The notes under the pieces are model-generated. The model was not told the DNA's origin and ran no database searches. It saw nothing but the letters and a program-made list of their open reading frames with translations. Below are positions 1 to 7,354 of a DNA stretch of 27,219 nt, one piece after another; the stretch's first letter is position 1, and each line of letters begins with the position of its first letter. The stretch is taken from the NCBI GenBank assembly GCA_034434895.1, contig DAOTYI010000214.1, forward strand, positions 1-27,219, written 5' to 3'. The position numbers and the translations under genes were made by a program. Origin of the DNA: DAOTXL01 sp034434895 (GTDB lineage: Bacteria > Chloroflexota > Anaerolineae > JAAYZQ01).

Positions 1-32
1 GGGGATGGGGTGAGGTCCACCTTTGTTGCCAT
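1..32 (-). CDS. possible 5' end of a leftward gene (partial)
   Basis: An ATG at 32 (minus strand) opens a frame, M-A-T-K-V-D-L-T-P-S, that runs off the window edge. It lies about 65 bases downstream of the minus-strand promoter at 105-133. There is no good Shine-Dalgarno sequence before it and only ten codons can be read, so this is a guess from position alone. No function can be assigned. Confidence 0.2.
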   Translation of the reverse strand, partial: MATKVDLTPS

Positions 33-104
33 TTATGTTAATTTAACAATGTCGAGATGGTAAAGCGCTCTCGCCTCCTCGGGGTGCCGGGTAGCCCTGC
101 CGGG

Positions 105-133
105 ATTGTATCAGATTTCCGCCCGACTGTCAA
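105..133 (-). promoter_or_regulatory. sigma70-type promoter reading leftwards
   Basis: On the minus strand a TTGACA box (128-133) is followed, after exactly 17 bases, by TACAAT (105-110). It fires away from the tRNA promoter and so would transcribe towards base 1, into whatever gene lies left of the window. Both boxes and the spacing are close to consensus. No gene start with a clear ribosome binding site is visible in the remaining 100 bases. Confidence 0.6.
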
Positions 134-167
134 ACGTTCTGGATGCCGGATAAGGTTCCTGAAAAGT

Positions 168-196
168 TTGACCTTTCGCTCTTTTTCGAGTATACT
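168..196 (+). promoter_or_regulatory. promoter of the tRNA-Pro/tRNA-Gly/sbcC unit
   Basis: TTGACC (168-173), a 17-base spacer, then TATACT (191-196). The mature 5' end of tRNA-Pro is at 205, nine bases after the -10 box, so transcription should begin within a base or two of the mature tRNA end. Confidence 0.8.
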
Positions 197-204
197 ATGA
201 TTGA

Positions 205-281
205 CGGGGCGTAGCGCAGTCCGGTAGCGCGCCTGGTTTGGGACCAGGAAGTCGTCAGTTCAAGTCTGACCGCCCCGACCA
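205..281 (+). tRNA. tRNA-Pro (anticodon UGG)
   Basis: The 7-bp acceptor stem CGGGGCG (205-211) pairs fully with CGCCCCG (271-277). The anticodon stem 232-236/244-248 is fully paired around the loop TTTGGGA, which puts TGG at 239-241. The T arm carries GTTCAAG. The discriminator A (278) is followed by CCA at 279-281, so the 3' CCA is encoded. The next tRNA begins two bases later. Confidence 0.96.
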
Positions 282-282
282 G

Positions 283-357
<75 letters not shown>

Positions 358-372
358 GGATGAACAGCAACT

Positions 373-2931
373 ATGATCCCACTTCAGCTTCGCCTCCGCA
401 ACTTTATGTGCTATCGGGACAACGTGCCACCCCTGGACTTCAGCGGCATCCATCTGGCCTGTCTGACGGGGGCCAACGGCCACGGCAAATCGGCCCTGCT
501 CGACGCCATCACCTGGGCGCTGTGGGGCAAGGCCCGCGCCAAACGGGACGACGAGCTGATCCACCTGGGCGAGTCGGAGATGGAGGTCGAGTTTACCTTT
601 GAGTTGGGCGGCACGGTGTACCGCGTCCTGCGCAAGCGCGACAGCAGCAAACAGGGCCGCACCCTCCTCGACCTGCAGGTACAACACGACGGCCGCTTCC
701 GCTCCATCGCTGAGCCGGGTGTGCGCGCCACCCAGGAGGCCATTGTCCGCCTGCTGCGCATGGACTATGACACCTTCACCAACTCGGCCTTTTTGCTACA
801 GGGCAAGGCCGACGCCTTTACCACCCGCACCCCCGCCGAGCGGAAACAGGTGCTGGCCGACATCCTGGGCCTGGGTTTGTACGACGAGTATGAGCAGCGG
901 GCCAGGGAGAAGGCCCGGCAGAGAGACCTCCAGGTGGCCGAGCTGGAAGGCACCCTGCGGGACATAGACCGCGAGCTGGCCCGCCAGCCGGAGTACGAAG
1001 CCGAGCATTCCCAGGCCGAAGGCCACGTCGCCCGGCTGAACGCCGCCGTCAACGAGGCCGAAGCGGCATTGCGGGCCCTGCGCCACGAGCAACAGAGCCT
1101 GGAACATCAGCAGGCCCGCCTCCGTGACCTGGAGCGCCGTCTGGCCCAGGCCGAACAGGAATTGCGCGAGATCGAAAGCCAGATCGCCGGGCGTCAGCAG
1201 CGTCTGACCCTCTATGAAACGGCGCTGGCCGGGCGTCGGCAGGTGGAGGAAGGCTATGCGGCCCTGCTCCAGGCCCGCCAGGTCGAGGCCGACTGGAACG
1301 GGCGGTTAGCCCACCATGCCCAGATCCAGGAGCGACAGCGAGCCGTGGAGCGGGCCGTGGATGCTGCCCGGCACGAGCTTGAGCTGTCCCTGAGCCGCCT
1401 GGGCGAACGCCGCCGTGAGCTGGAGCGTCGGGCAGCGGAGGCCACCCGCTACGAGCGCGAGCTGGCCGGAGTCCGCGCCCGGCTGACCCACCTGACCGAA
1501 CGCCAGGCAGAGCGCGACGCAATCCAGGTCCAGATGCAGGCCCTGGCCGAGGAAGCGGCCAGCCTGAAGGTGGTCAACGACCGGCTCAAGGCCGAGATGG
1601 AGGCCCTCAAAGAAAAGCTCAACTGGCTGAAGCGTGAATCGGAGCAGGCTCAATGCCCGCTCTGTGGACAGGAGCTGTCGGACGAACGGCGTGACCTGCT
1701 GATCGGGCGGATCGAGGCCGAAGGGAAGGCCCTGGCCGATGCCCATCGGGCCAACTCTGCCCGCCAGCGTGAGATCGTGGCCGGGCAGAAGCGCCTGGAA
1801 GCCGACATCCAGCGCCTGGATCGGGAACTGAGCGGGCTGCCGGCCCAACAGCGCCGGGAAGCCCAACTGGAACAGGCGCTGACCGAGGCACAACAGGCCG
1901 CCGGCGAACTGGAACCGATCCGGGCCGAACTGGCCAGCCTGGAAGCGCGCCTCCGGGCAGGCGACTATGCCCTGGCCGAACGGCAGGAACTGGCCCGCCT
2001 GGCCGCCGAGGCCGAGGCACTGGGGTATGACCAGCAGGCTCACGACCAGGCCCGTGCCCAGGTTGCTCTCCTGGCCGAATTCGAGGCCCGCTATCAGCGC
2101 CTCCAAACCGCCCTGGAACGGATAGACGAGGAGCGGAAGGAGCTGGACGACCTTCAGGCCCGACAGGCTCGCTGGCGGGAAACCCTGGCCGCCGACCGGG
2201 CGCAGCGGGAGGCTCTGGCCGCCGAGGTCGCCCGCCTGCCGGAGGTGATGGCGCGGGTGCAGGCCGGAGCGCAGCAGGTCGAGGAGTTGCAGGCCGAGTC
2301 GGCCAAGGCGCGGCTGGCGTTGGGCGCAGCCCAGCAGAAGCTGGACTATTGTCGCACGCTGGCCGCCGAACGGGTGCGCCGCCTGGCCGAGCGGCAGCAC
2401 CTGGCCGAGGAGAAGGGGATTTATGAGGAACTGCGGCTGGCCTTTGGCAAAAAGGGCATCCAGGCGATGATCATCGAGGCGGCCATCCCTGAAATCGAGT
2501 ATGAAGCCAATCGGCTGCTGAACCGCATGACCGATGGCCGGATGCACGTCCGCTTTGAGACCCAGCGCGAGACCCTCAAAGGCGATACCGTGGAGACGCT
2601 GGACATTCAGATCGCCGACGAGCTAGGCACGCGGCCCTATGAACTGTTCAGCGGCGGAGAGGCCTTTCGCGTCAATTTCGCCATCCGCATCGCCCTGAGC
2701 AAGCTGCTGGCCCGCCGCGCCGGGGCACAACTGCAACTGCTGGTCATCGATGAGGGGTTCGGCACTCAGGATGCCGTGGGCCGCGAACGACTGGTCGAGG
2801 CGATCAACTCGATTCAGGAGGACTTTGCCCGCATCCTGATCATCACCCACATTGAAGAGCTGAGGGATGCGTTCCCGGTGCGGATCGAAGTGGTCAAGAC
2901 GCCGGCCGGCTCGCAGATCAGCCTGAACTGA
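373..2931 (+). CDS. sbcC: SbcC/Rad50-type SMC-family ATPase
   Basis: This 852-residue protein is the ATPase half of an SbcCD/Rad50-Mre11-type nuclease complex, which processes DNA ends and hairpins in the cytoplasm. The Walker A motif GANGHGKS is at residues 33-40. Long Glu/Arg/Ala-rich coiled coils occupy about residues 170-700, broken by a zinc hook CPLC at 428-431. The ABC signature FSGGEA (about residue 758) and the Walker B stretch LLVIDEGFG (about residue 789) close the C-terminal half. The length is somewhat short for SbcC (often about 1000) but usual for Rad50-like versions. The ATG at 373 has only a weak AGGATG upstream. No sbcD/mre11 nuclease gene is in the window. The gene follows tRNA-Gly directly and is probably co-transcribed with it. 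Family assignment is secure; the symbol is by similarity. Confidence 0.9.
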   Translation: MIPLQLRLRNFMCYRDNVPPLDFSGIHLACLTGANGHGKSALLDAITWALWGKARAKRDDELIHLGESEMEVEFTFELGGTVYRVLRKRDSSKQGRTLLDLQVQHDGRFRSIAEPGVRATQEAIVRLLRMDYDTFTNSAFLLQGKADAFTTRTPAERKQVLADILGLGLYDEYEQRAREKARQRDLQVAELEGTLRDIDRELARQPEYEAEHSQAEGHVARLNAAVNEAEAALRALRHEQQSLEHQQARLRDLERRLAQAEQELREIESQIAGRQQRLTLYETALAGRRQVEEGYAALLQARQVEADWNGRLAHHAQIQERQRAVERAVDAARHELELSLSRLGERRRELERRAAEATRYERELAGVRARLTHLTERQAERDAIQVQMQALAEEAASLKVVNDRLKAEMEALKEKLNWLKRESEQAQCPLCGQELSDERRDLLIGRIEAEGKALADAHRANSARQREIVAGQKRLEADIQRLDRELSGLPAQQRREAQLEQALTEAQQAAGELEPIRAELASLEARLRAGDYALAERQELARLAAEAEALGYDQQAHDQARAQVALLAEFEARYQRLQTALERIDEERKELDDLQARQARWRETLAADRAQREALAAEVARLPEVMARVQAGAQQVEELQAESAKARLALGAAQQKLDYCRTLAAERVRRLAERQHLAEEKGIYEELRLAFGKKGIQAMIIEAAIPEIEYEANRLLNRMTDGRMHVRFETQRETLKGDTVETLDIQIADELGTRPYELFSGGEAFRVNFAIRIALSKLLARRAGAQLQLLVIDEGFGTQDAVGRERLVEAINSIQEDFARILIITHIEELRDAFPVRIEVVKTPAGSQISLN

Positions 2932-3000
2932 GGGCCGGTGGCAGATGGCCGTTTCCTTCTTTGCCCGGGTCTAGCGGGTGAGGCGGTGCATCCCGCCTTG

Positions 3001-3069
3001 CACTACAGAGACCACGGAGGCCACTGAGTTTTTTATGATTCCTCCGCGTTCTCTGCGTGCTCTGCGGTG
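3001..3069. repeat. imperfect palindromic repeat, copy 1
   Basis: Two 28-base arms (3001-3028 and 3042-3069) are inverted copies of each other, 18 of 28 positions matching, around a 13-base loop. Each arm has a rough 9-base rhythm (CACxGAGxC units). It lies between sbcC and the transporter gene, 61 bases before the latter's start. A relative is at 14266-14335. It has no coding appearance here. Confidence 0.75.
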
Positions 3070-3130
3070 AGAGGGGATATTTTTACGCTCAACTCCCCCT
3101 CGATTACTCGACATCGAAAGGAGGCAAAGA

Positions 3131-5122
3131 ATGGCAAGCCGTTCCTATCGTCGCATCGTCAATGCCTGGTGCATGTACGACTGGGCCAACTCGGCCTTTG
3201 CCACCACCATCCTGGCGGCCGTATTGCCGGTCTACTACAGCCAGGTGGCCGGGGCCACCCTGCCCAGCGAGGCCACAGCCACGGCCTACTGGAGCCTGGG
3301 GCTGACCATCTCCCTGGCCATTGTCGCCATCCTGTCGCCGATCCTGGGCACCGTCTCTGATGTGATGCGTGGCAAGAAGCGCTTCCTGGCTCTTTTTGCC
3401 GGCCTCGGCATCGTGGGGACGGCGTTGTTGGTGCTGGTCAGCACCGGCGACTGGCTGCTGGCCTCGATCCTGGCCGTACTGGGCCGCATCGGTTTCAACG
3501 GCTCTCTCACCTTCTACGACGCGCTGTTGCCCCACGTCGCCGGGGAGGGGGACCGCGACCGGGTATCGGCGCGGGGGTATGCCTTTGGCTATCTGGGCGG
3601 CGGCCTGCTGCTGGCGATCAATGTGGCCATGATTCAGTTTCTGCCCGGCACGTGGGGACCTCGCCTCTCCTTTTTCAGCGTGGCGGTGTGGTGGGCACTC
3701 TTTTCCATCCCCCTTTTCCGCCATGTGCCGGAGCCGCCGACGGCCACGGCGGTGCTGGCCCCCGGCGAGAATGTCTTTAGCGTCAGTTTCAAGCGGCTGT
3801 GGCAGACGCTCCAGGATATCCGCCGCTACCGGGAGCTGTTCAAATACCTGATCGCCTTTCTGATCTACAACGACGGCATCGGCACCATCATCGGTGTGGC
3901 AGCCATCTATGGCGCAGAGTTGGGCTTTGGCAGCGTGGAGTTGATCCTGGCTCTGTTGCTGGTCCAGTTCGTCGCCGGCCCCTACAGCCTGATCTTTGGC
4001 AACCTGCCGGTGCGGGAGGGGGATTCGTCGGCAAGCCGGTCGGCCCGACGCCGCCCGATCTACCTGGCTTTTATCCTGTTCAGCCTGGTGGCGCTGCCGC
4101 TGGTCGGCATCGCCGGCCGCTTCCTGCTGCCCGGTGAGATCACCGGCGCCCCGCTGCCGCCGTACAAAGCGACGGCGAGCGCCGTCGGCGAGGGGGTCTA
4201 TCCGGCGGACGATCCGGTGCTCCGCTACACCGGAGCCTGGGAACAGAGGATCGTGCCGGCCCGGGAGGTGCGCGAAAAGCAGGATCTGCTCCATGCCGTC
4301 ACCGAGGAAAAGGGGGCCCGGCTGGAGCTGACCTTCAACGGCCAGAGGGTCGAAATCCGGTATGCCACCGGCCCTGAGTGCGGCATCTGGGCCGTTGAGA
4401 TGGACGGCCGGCCACTTCTGGATGAGGACACGGGCAAACCGCTCACCATCGACGCCTATAACCCGACGGTGCGCTATGGCGTGCGCCGGACGTTCCAGGC
4501 TGCGACACCGGGTGAGCACACCCTGAGCCTGATCAACACCGGCGAAAAGGCAGCAGATAGCCGGGGTACCTCCCTGGTCGTGGCCCAGGTCAGGGTCCTG
4601 CCGCCCATCCGCCAGAGCAACCTGGGGCTGATCATCGGCCTGGTCATCGCCCTGGAGGCCCTCGGCCTGCTGCTGGCCTGGCTGCTGGGCCGGCCGCTCT
4701 TGAGCCGGCTGGCCGACCGGTTGGACACCCGGGCCAGCATCATCCTGGCTTTGATCGTGTACGCCGTCATCGCCGTGTGGGGCTATTTTTTGAATTCGGT
4801 GATCGAGTTCTGGTTCCTGGCCTGGATGGTAGCCATCGTGCAGGGGGGCAGCCAGGCCCTCAGCCGCAGCCTGTATGCCACCCTGTCCCCGGCAGCCAAA
4901 AGCGGCGAGTTCTTTGGGCTGTATGCCATCATGGAAAAGTTCTCATCGCTGATCGGGCCGGCGCTGTTTGCCGCTGCCGGACTTGTCTTCAACAGCAGCC
5001 GGCCGGCGGTGTTGAGCCTGATCGCCTTCTTTGTCATCGGCATCCTGGTGCTGACGCGGGTCAATGTGGCCGAGGGCCATCGCATCGCCAGGGAAGAGGA
5101 TGCCCGCCTGGGGCTGGAGTAG
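3131..5122 (+). CDS. UMF1-family MFS permease with inserted ectodomain
   Basis: This 663-residue inner-membrane transporter starts at an ATG with a strong AAAGGAGG (3117-3124). The N-terminal YDWANSAFATTI stretch (residues 16-27) and the late GGSQALSRSLYA motif are typical of UMF1/Atg22-like MFS proteins, normally about 420-450 residues. The excess sits between the usual helices 8 and 9: an extra hydrophobic segment (about 312-333), a soluble domain of about 158 residues (about 336-493), and a second extra hydrophobic segment (about 497-520). The soluble part reads like a ligand-binding beta-sandwich (RYTGAWEQ, GIWAVEMDG, TPGEHTLSLINTG). Helix parity puts it outside the cytoplasm. Transport substrate unknown; some UMF1 members are linked to sugars or amino acids. 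No partner gene is evident. Confidence 0.88.
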   Translation: MASRSYRRIVNAWCMYDWANSAFATTILAAVLPVYYSQVAGATLPSEATATAYWSLGLTISLAIVAILSPILGTVSDVMRGKKRFLALFAGLGIVGTALLVLVSTGDWLLASILAVLGRIGFNGSLTFYDALLPHVAGEGDRDRVSARGYAFGYLGGGLLLAINVAMIQFLPGTWGPRLSFFSVAVWWALFSIPLFRHVPEPPTATAVLAPGENVFSVSFKRLWQTLQDIRRYRELFKYLIAFLIYNDGIGTIIGVAAIYGAELGFGSVELILALLLVQFVAGPYSLIFGNLPVREGDSSASRSARRRPIYLAFILFSLVALPLVGIAGRFLLPGEITGAPLPPYKATASAVGEGVYPADDPVLRYTGAWEQRIVPAREVREKQDLLHAVTEEKGARLELTFNGQRVEIRYATGPECGIWAVEMDGRPLLDEDTGKPLTIDAYNPTVRYGVRRTFQAATPGEHTLSLINTGEKAADSRGTSLVVAQVRVLPPIRQSNLGLIIGLVIALEALGLLLAWLLGRPLLSRLADRLDTRASIILALIVYAVIAVWGYFLNSVIEFWFLAWMVAIVQGGSQALSRSLYATLSPAAKSGEFFGLYAIMEKFSSLIGPALFAAAGLVFNSSRPAVLSLIAFFVIGILVLTRVNVAEGHRIAREEDARLGLE

Positions 5123-5152
5123 GCCCCTGTCGCGGCCGTGGAGGGTAGAGCG

Positions 5153-5683
5153 ATGAATGTCGTCTTCTTTGATGTCGAAACCCAGCGCACCTTTGACGAA
5201 GTGGGCGGACGGCACAACACCCGTCGCCTGGGCCTGTCCGTGGCCGTGACCTACTCGACGGACGAGGGGGCCTTTCATCACTACACCGAAGGAACGGTCG
5301 CCGATCTGATCGCCCGGCTCAAGGCCGCCGACCGGGTGGTGGGTTTCAACGTCCTGCGCTTCGACTATGAGGTGCTGAGCGCCTACACCGACGAACGGCT
5401 GGACCGCCTGCCGACGGTGGATATGCTGGACCATATCTACCGGCGGCTTGGCTTTCGGGTCAGCCTGGACAACCTGGCGGGGGCGACCCTGGGCATAAAC
5501 AAATCGGCCGATGGCCTGCAGGCGGTGCGCTGGTACAGGGAAGGCCGCATTCAGGAGATCCTCAACTACTGCCAGCAGGATGTGGAGGTGACGCGGCAAC
5601 TGTACGAATATGGGCAGCAGCACAGGCATCTCAAGTACCGGGACAGGAACTATCGGCTGCAAATGGTGCCGGTCAACTGGTAA
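5153..5683 (+). CDS. DEDD-type 3'-5' exonuclease-like protein (RNase H fold)
   Basis: This 176-residue protein consists of little more than a DEDD exonuclease domain of the DnaQ-like/PolB-associated type (YprB-like). Motif I is FFDVET (Asp7, Glu9), motif II is GFNVLRFDYEVL, and motif III is YCQQDVEVT, in which Tyr and Asp fit the DEDDy subclass. There is no polymerase or helicase domain, so it is a stand-alone nuclease candidate acting on DNA or RNA. The ATG at 5153 is preferred over an in-frame GTG at 5138 because GGAGGG (5140-5145) sits at the right distance before it. It follows the transporter gene by 30 bases and is probably co-transcribed. The substrate is not visible from sequence. Confidence 0.8.
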   Translation: MNVVFFDVETQRTFDEVGGRHNTRRLGLSVAVTYSTDEGAFHHYTEGTVADLIARLKAADRVVGFNVLRFDYEVLSAYTDERLDRLPTVDMLDHIYRRLGFRVSLDNLAGATLGINKSADGLQAVRWYREGRIQEILNYCQQDVEVTRQLYEYGQQHRHLKYRDRNYRLQMVPVNW

Positions 5684-5711
5684 ATGGGTGGAACGGGCCG
5701 GGTCCCAGGGA

Positions 5712-6698
5712 GTGACTGACCCCTTGTTACCGATCCTTTGTTCCTTATCCTTTACACTGAAACAGGCTGAACCAGCATACCTGGCTCTGCTCCGTTCCGG
5801 GGAGTTGAAGCGCCGCGTCGCCCAGGCCTACGCCCGGCTGGAGGCATGCGACCTGTGCGCCCGCGAGTGCGGGGTCAACCGCCGCCTGAGCCGGGAGGGG
5901 GCCGGCTGCCGGACCGGCGAGCGGGCCTGGGTGTCCAGCTATGGCCCTCACTTTGGCGAGGAGGACCCCCTGGTGGGCACAGGGGGTTCAGGGACGATCT
6001 TTTTTACCTGGTGCAACCTGCGCTGCCAGTATTGCCAGAACTATGACATCAGCCAGATGGGTCAGGGGCACGAGGTGGAACCGGAGGAGCTGGCGCAGAT
6101 GATGCTCAGCCTGCAAGAGCAGGGCTGTCACAACATCAACCTGGTGTCGCCCAGCCATGTGGTGCCCCAGATCCTGGCCGGGCTGCTCCTCGCTGCCGAA
6201 GCGGGGTTACGGCTGCCGCTGGTCTACAACACCGGCGGCTATGACTCCCTCAAAACATTGGCCTTGCTCGACGGTGTGGTGGACATTTACATGCCCGACA
6301 TGAAATATGCCGATGCCGGGGTGGCCCGCCGCTATTCCAAAATCAGCAACTATCCGGCCGTCAACCAGGCAGCGGTCAAGGAGATGCACCGCCAGGTGGG
6401 CGACCTGGTGCTGGACGAGCGGGGCGTGGCCCGACGGGGGCTGCTGGTCCGCCACCTGGTCCTGCCTGAAGGGCTGGCCGGCACGGCCGAGATCGTGCGC
6501 TTTTTGCGCGACGAAATCTCGCCCCATACGTATCTCAATGTGATGGCCCAATATCGGCCCTGTTATCGCGCCCATGAACTGCCGCCGCTGAACCGGCCCA
6601 TCACCAGCCAGGAGTATGCCGAGGCGGTCTGTCTGGCCCGGCAGGCCGGCCTGCGCCTGGACGAGCGACGGCCCCGGCTGTTGTGGCTGTGGAGGTGA
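5712..6698 (+). CDS. radical SAM protein, PflA-related (COG1313-like)
   Basis: This protein of about 328 residues carries the radical SAM cluster motif CNLRCQYC (Cys101, Cys105, Cys108 from the chosen start) in a pyruvate-formate-lyase-activase-like barrel. Before it is the family's N-terminal cysteine segment (CDLCARECGVNR, then GAGCR), which probably binds another metal. Relatives are annotated as putative PFL-activating enzymes, but no glycyl-radical enzyme is nearby, so the target is unknown. The start is uncertain. The conserved segment PAYLALLRSGELKRRV must be included, and no ATG lies just upstream; GTG 5712 is chosen, with TTG 5724 or CTG 5757 possible. An earlier frame opening would overlap the exonuclease gene. 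The last 56 bases recur at 7275-7330. Confidence 0.85.
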   Translation: MTDPLLPILCSLSFTLKQAEPAYLALLRSGELKRRVAQAYARLEACDLCARECGVNRRLSREGAGCRTGERAWVSSYGPHFGEEDPLVGTGGSGTIFFTWCNLRCQYCQNYDISQMGQGHEVEPEELAQMMLSLQEQGCHNINLVSPSHVVPQILAGLLLAAEAGLRLPLVYNTGGYDSLKTLALLDGVVDIYMPDMKYADAGVARRYSKISNYPAVNQAAVKEMHRQVGDLVLDERGVARRGLLVRHLVLPEGLAGTAEIVRFLRDEISPHTYLNVMAQYRPCYRAHELPPLNRPITSQEYAEAVCLARQAGLRLDERRPRLLWLWR

Positions 6699-6701
6699 AA
6701 C
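6646..6701 (+). repeat. 56-bp direct repeat, left copy
   Basis: This is the end of the radical SAM gene, including its stop codon and the GGAGGTGA sequence. It matches 7275-7330 at 55 of 56 positions; the only difference is C6674 against T7303. The repeat period is 629 bases and encloses the toxin-antitoxin pair. Confidence 0.95.
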
Positions 6702-6702
6702 A

Positions 6703-6951
6703 ATGGCCATGAACCTGTTAAAAGCCATTCCATCGCCCGTGGGTAAGATATTCGAGGAGACCAGGCGTTTGGCCCCGGTGGAACGCCTGACCCTGGCCAG
6801 GTTGCTGTTGGAAAGTGTCCTGGCCGACCAACTGGACGCTGATGCCAGTTGGTCGGCCCTGGGCCTGGAGGCGTTCCAACGCGATTGGGACAACGACGAG
6901 GATGCCATTTATGACAACTGGAGAGAGCATTATGGCGTTCCGGCGCGGTGA
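6703..6951 (+). CDS. antitoxin of a MazF-type toxin-antitoxin pair
   Basis: This 82-residue acidic protein has a first half rich in Leu and Glu (LAPVERLTLARLLLES) and a tail with FQRDWDNDEDAIYDNWREHYG. This Trp/Asp-rich tail style is common in small antitoxins that sit directly before PemK/MazF toxins. It should neutralise the toxin and probably repress the pair. ATG 6703 follows GGAGGTGA (6691-6698) at good spacing; a second in-frame ATG at 6709 is possible. That ribosome binding site belongs to the repeated end of the radical SAM gene, so the antitoxin borrows it. It overlaps the toxin gene by 20 bases, which suggests coupled translation. The exact antitoxin family is not recognised; the call rests on size, composition and position. 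Confidence 0.7.
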   Translation: MAMNLLKAIPSPVGKIFEETRRLAPVERLTLARLLLESVLADQLDADASWSALGLEAFQRDWDNDEDAIYDNWREHYGVPAR

Positions 6952-7273
6952 TGTGGTTCTCATCCCCTTCCCTTTTGCTGACCTGTCGGCCGCCAAGACG
7001 CGACCAGCCGTGGTCGTGAGCAGTGACCTCTACTATGCGATCCGGTCGGAGCTCCTGCTGGCCTTCGTGTCTTCCCAGATAGCCCAGGCAAACCCGATTT
7101 TGGATTACATCCTGCATGATTGGGAGGCAGCTGGCTTGCTCAAACCCTCCTTCGTCCGACCCAAGATCGCGGCTATTGGGCCTGCGCTGGTGGCACACCA
7201 TGTTGGCACCCTCTCCGACCGGGATCTGCAGGAGGTAAACTGGCGTTTGCGACAGGCCCTGGATCTCGCGTGA
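6932..7273 (+). CDS. MazF/PemK-type endoribonuclease toxin
   Basis: This 113-residue protein begins MAFRRGDVVLIPFPFAD and continues KTRPAVVVSSDLYY, the classic opening of the MazF/PemK fold, whose Arg and Thr/Ser residues form the RNA-cleaving site. Members cut single-stranded mRNA and stop growth when the antitoxin is lost. The C-terminal part (LKPSFVRPKIAAIGPALV, then IG-like helix) keeps the usual strand-helix order, so the gene looks intact. It overlaps the antitoxin by 20 bases and ends one base before the right copy of the 56-bp repeat. No frameshift is seen. Its cleavage specificity cannot be read from the sequence. Confidence 0.88.
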   Translation: MAFRRGDVVLIPFPFADLSAAKTRPAVVVSSDLYYAIRSELLLAFVSSQIAQANPILDYILHDWEAAGLLKPSFVRPKIAAIGPALVAHHVGTLSDRDLQEVNWRLRQALDLA

Positions 7274-7274
7274 A

Positions 7275-7330
7275 CCGGCCTGCGCCTGGACGAGCGACGG
7301 CCTCGGCTGTTGTGGCTGTGGAGGTGAAAC
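7275..7330 (+). repeat. 56-bp direct repeat, right copy
   Basis: A second copy of the radical SAM gene's last 56 bases, one mismatch from 6646-6701. It starts one base after the toxin stop codon and ends 24 bases before the GTPase start. It is not part of any gene here and looks like the scar left when the toxin-antitoxin cassette was added. Confidence 0.95.
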
Positions 7331-7354
7331 CATTTTTGAACCGAAAGGATCGCT

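Noticed and set aside
3104..4519. A long minus-strand open frame opposite the transporter.
   Set aside because: It mirrors the codon pattern of the true gene and has no recognisable domain or ribosome binding site.
5138..5152. GTG 5138 as start of the exonuclease gene.
   Set aside because: It lies over the ribosome binding sequence GGAGGG that properly serves ATG 5153, and the added residues are not part of motif I.
6646..7330. An insertion sequence carrying the toxin-antitoxin genes.
   Set aside because: There is no transposase and no terminal inverted repeats; the flanks are direct repeats of a host gene end.
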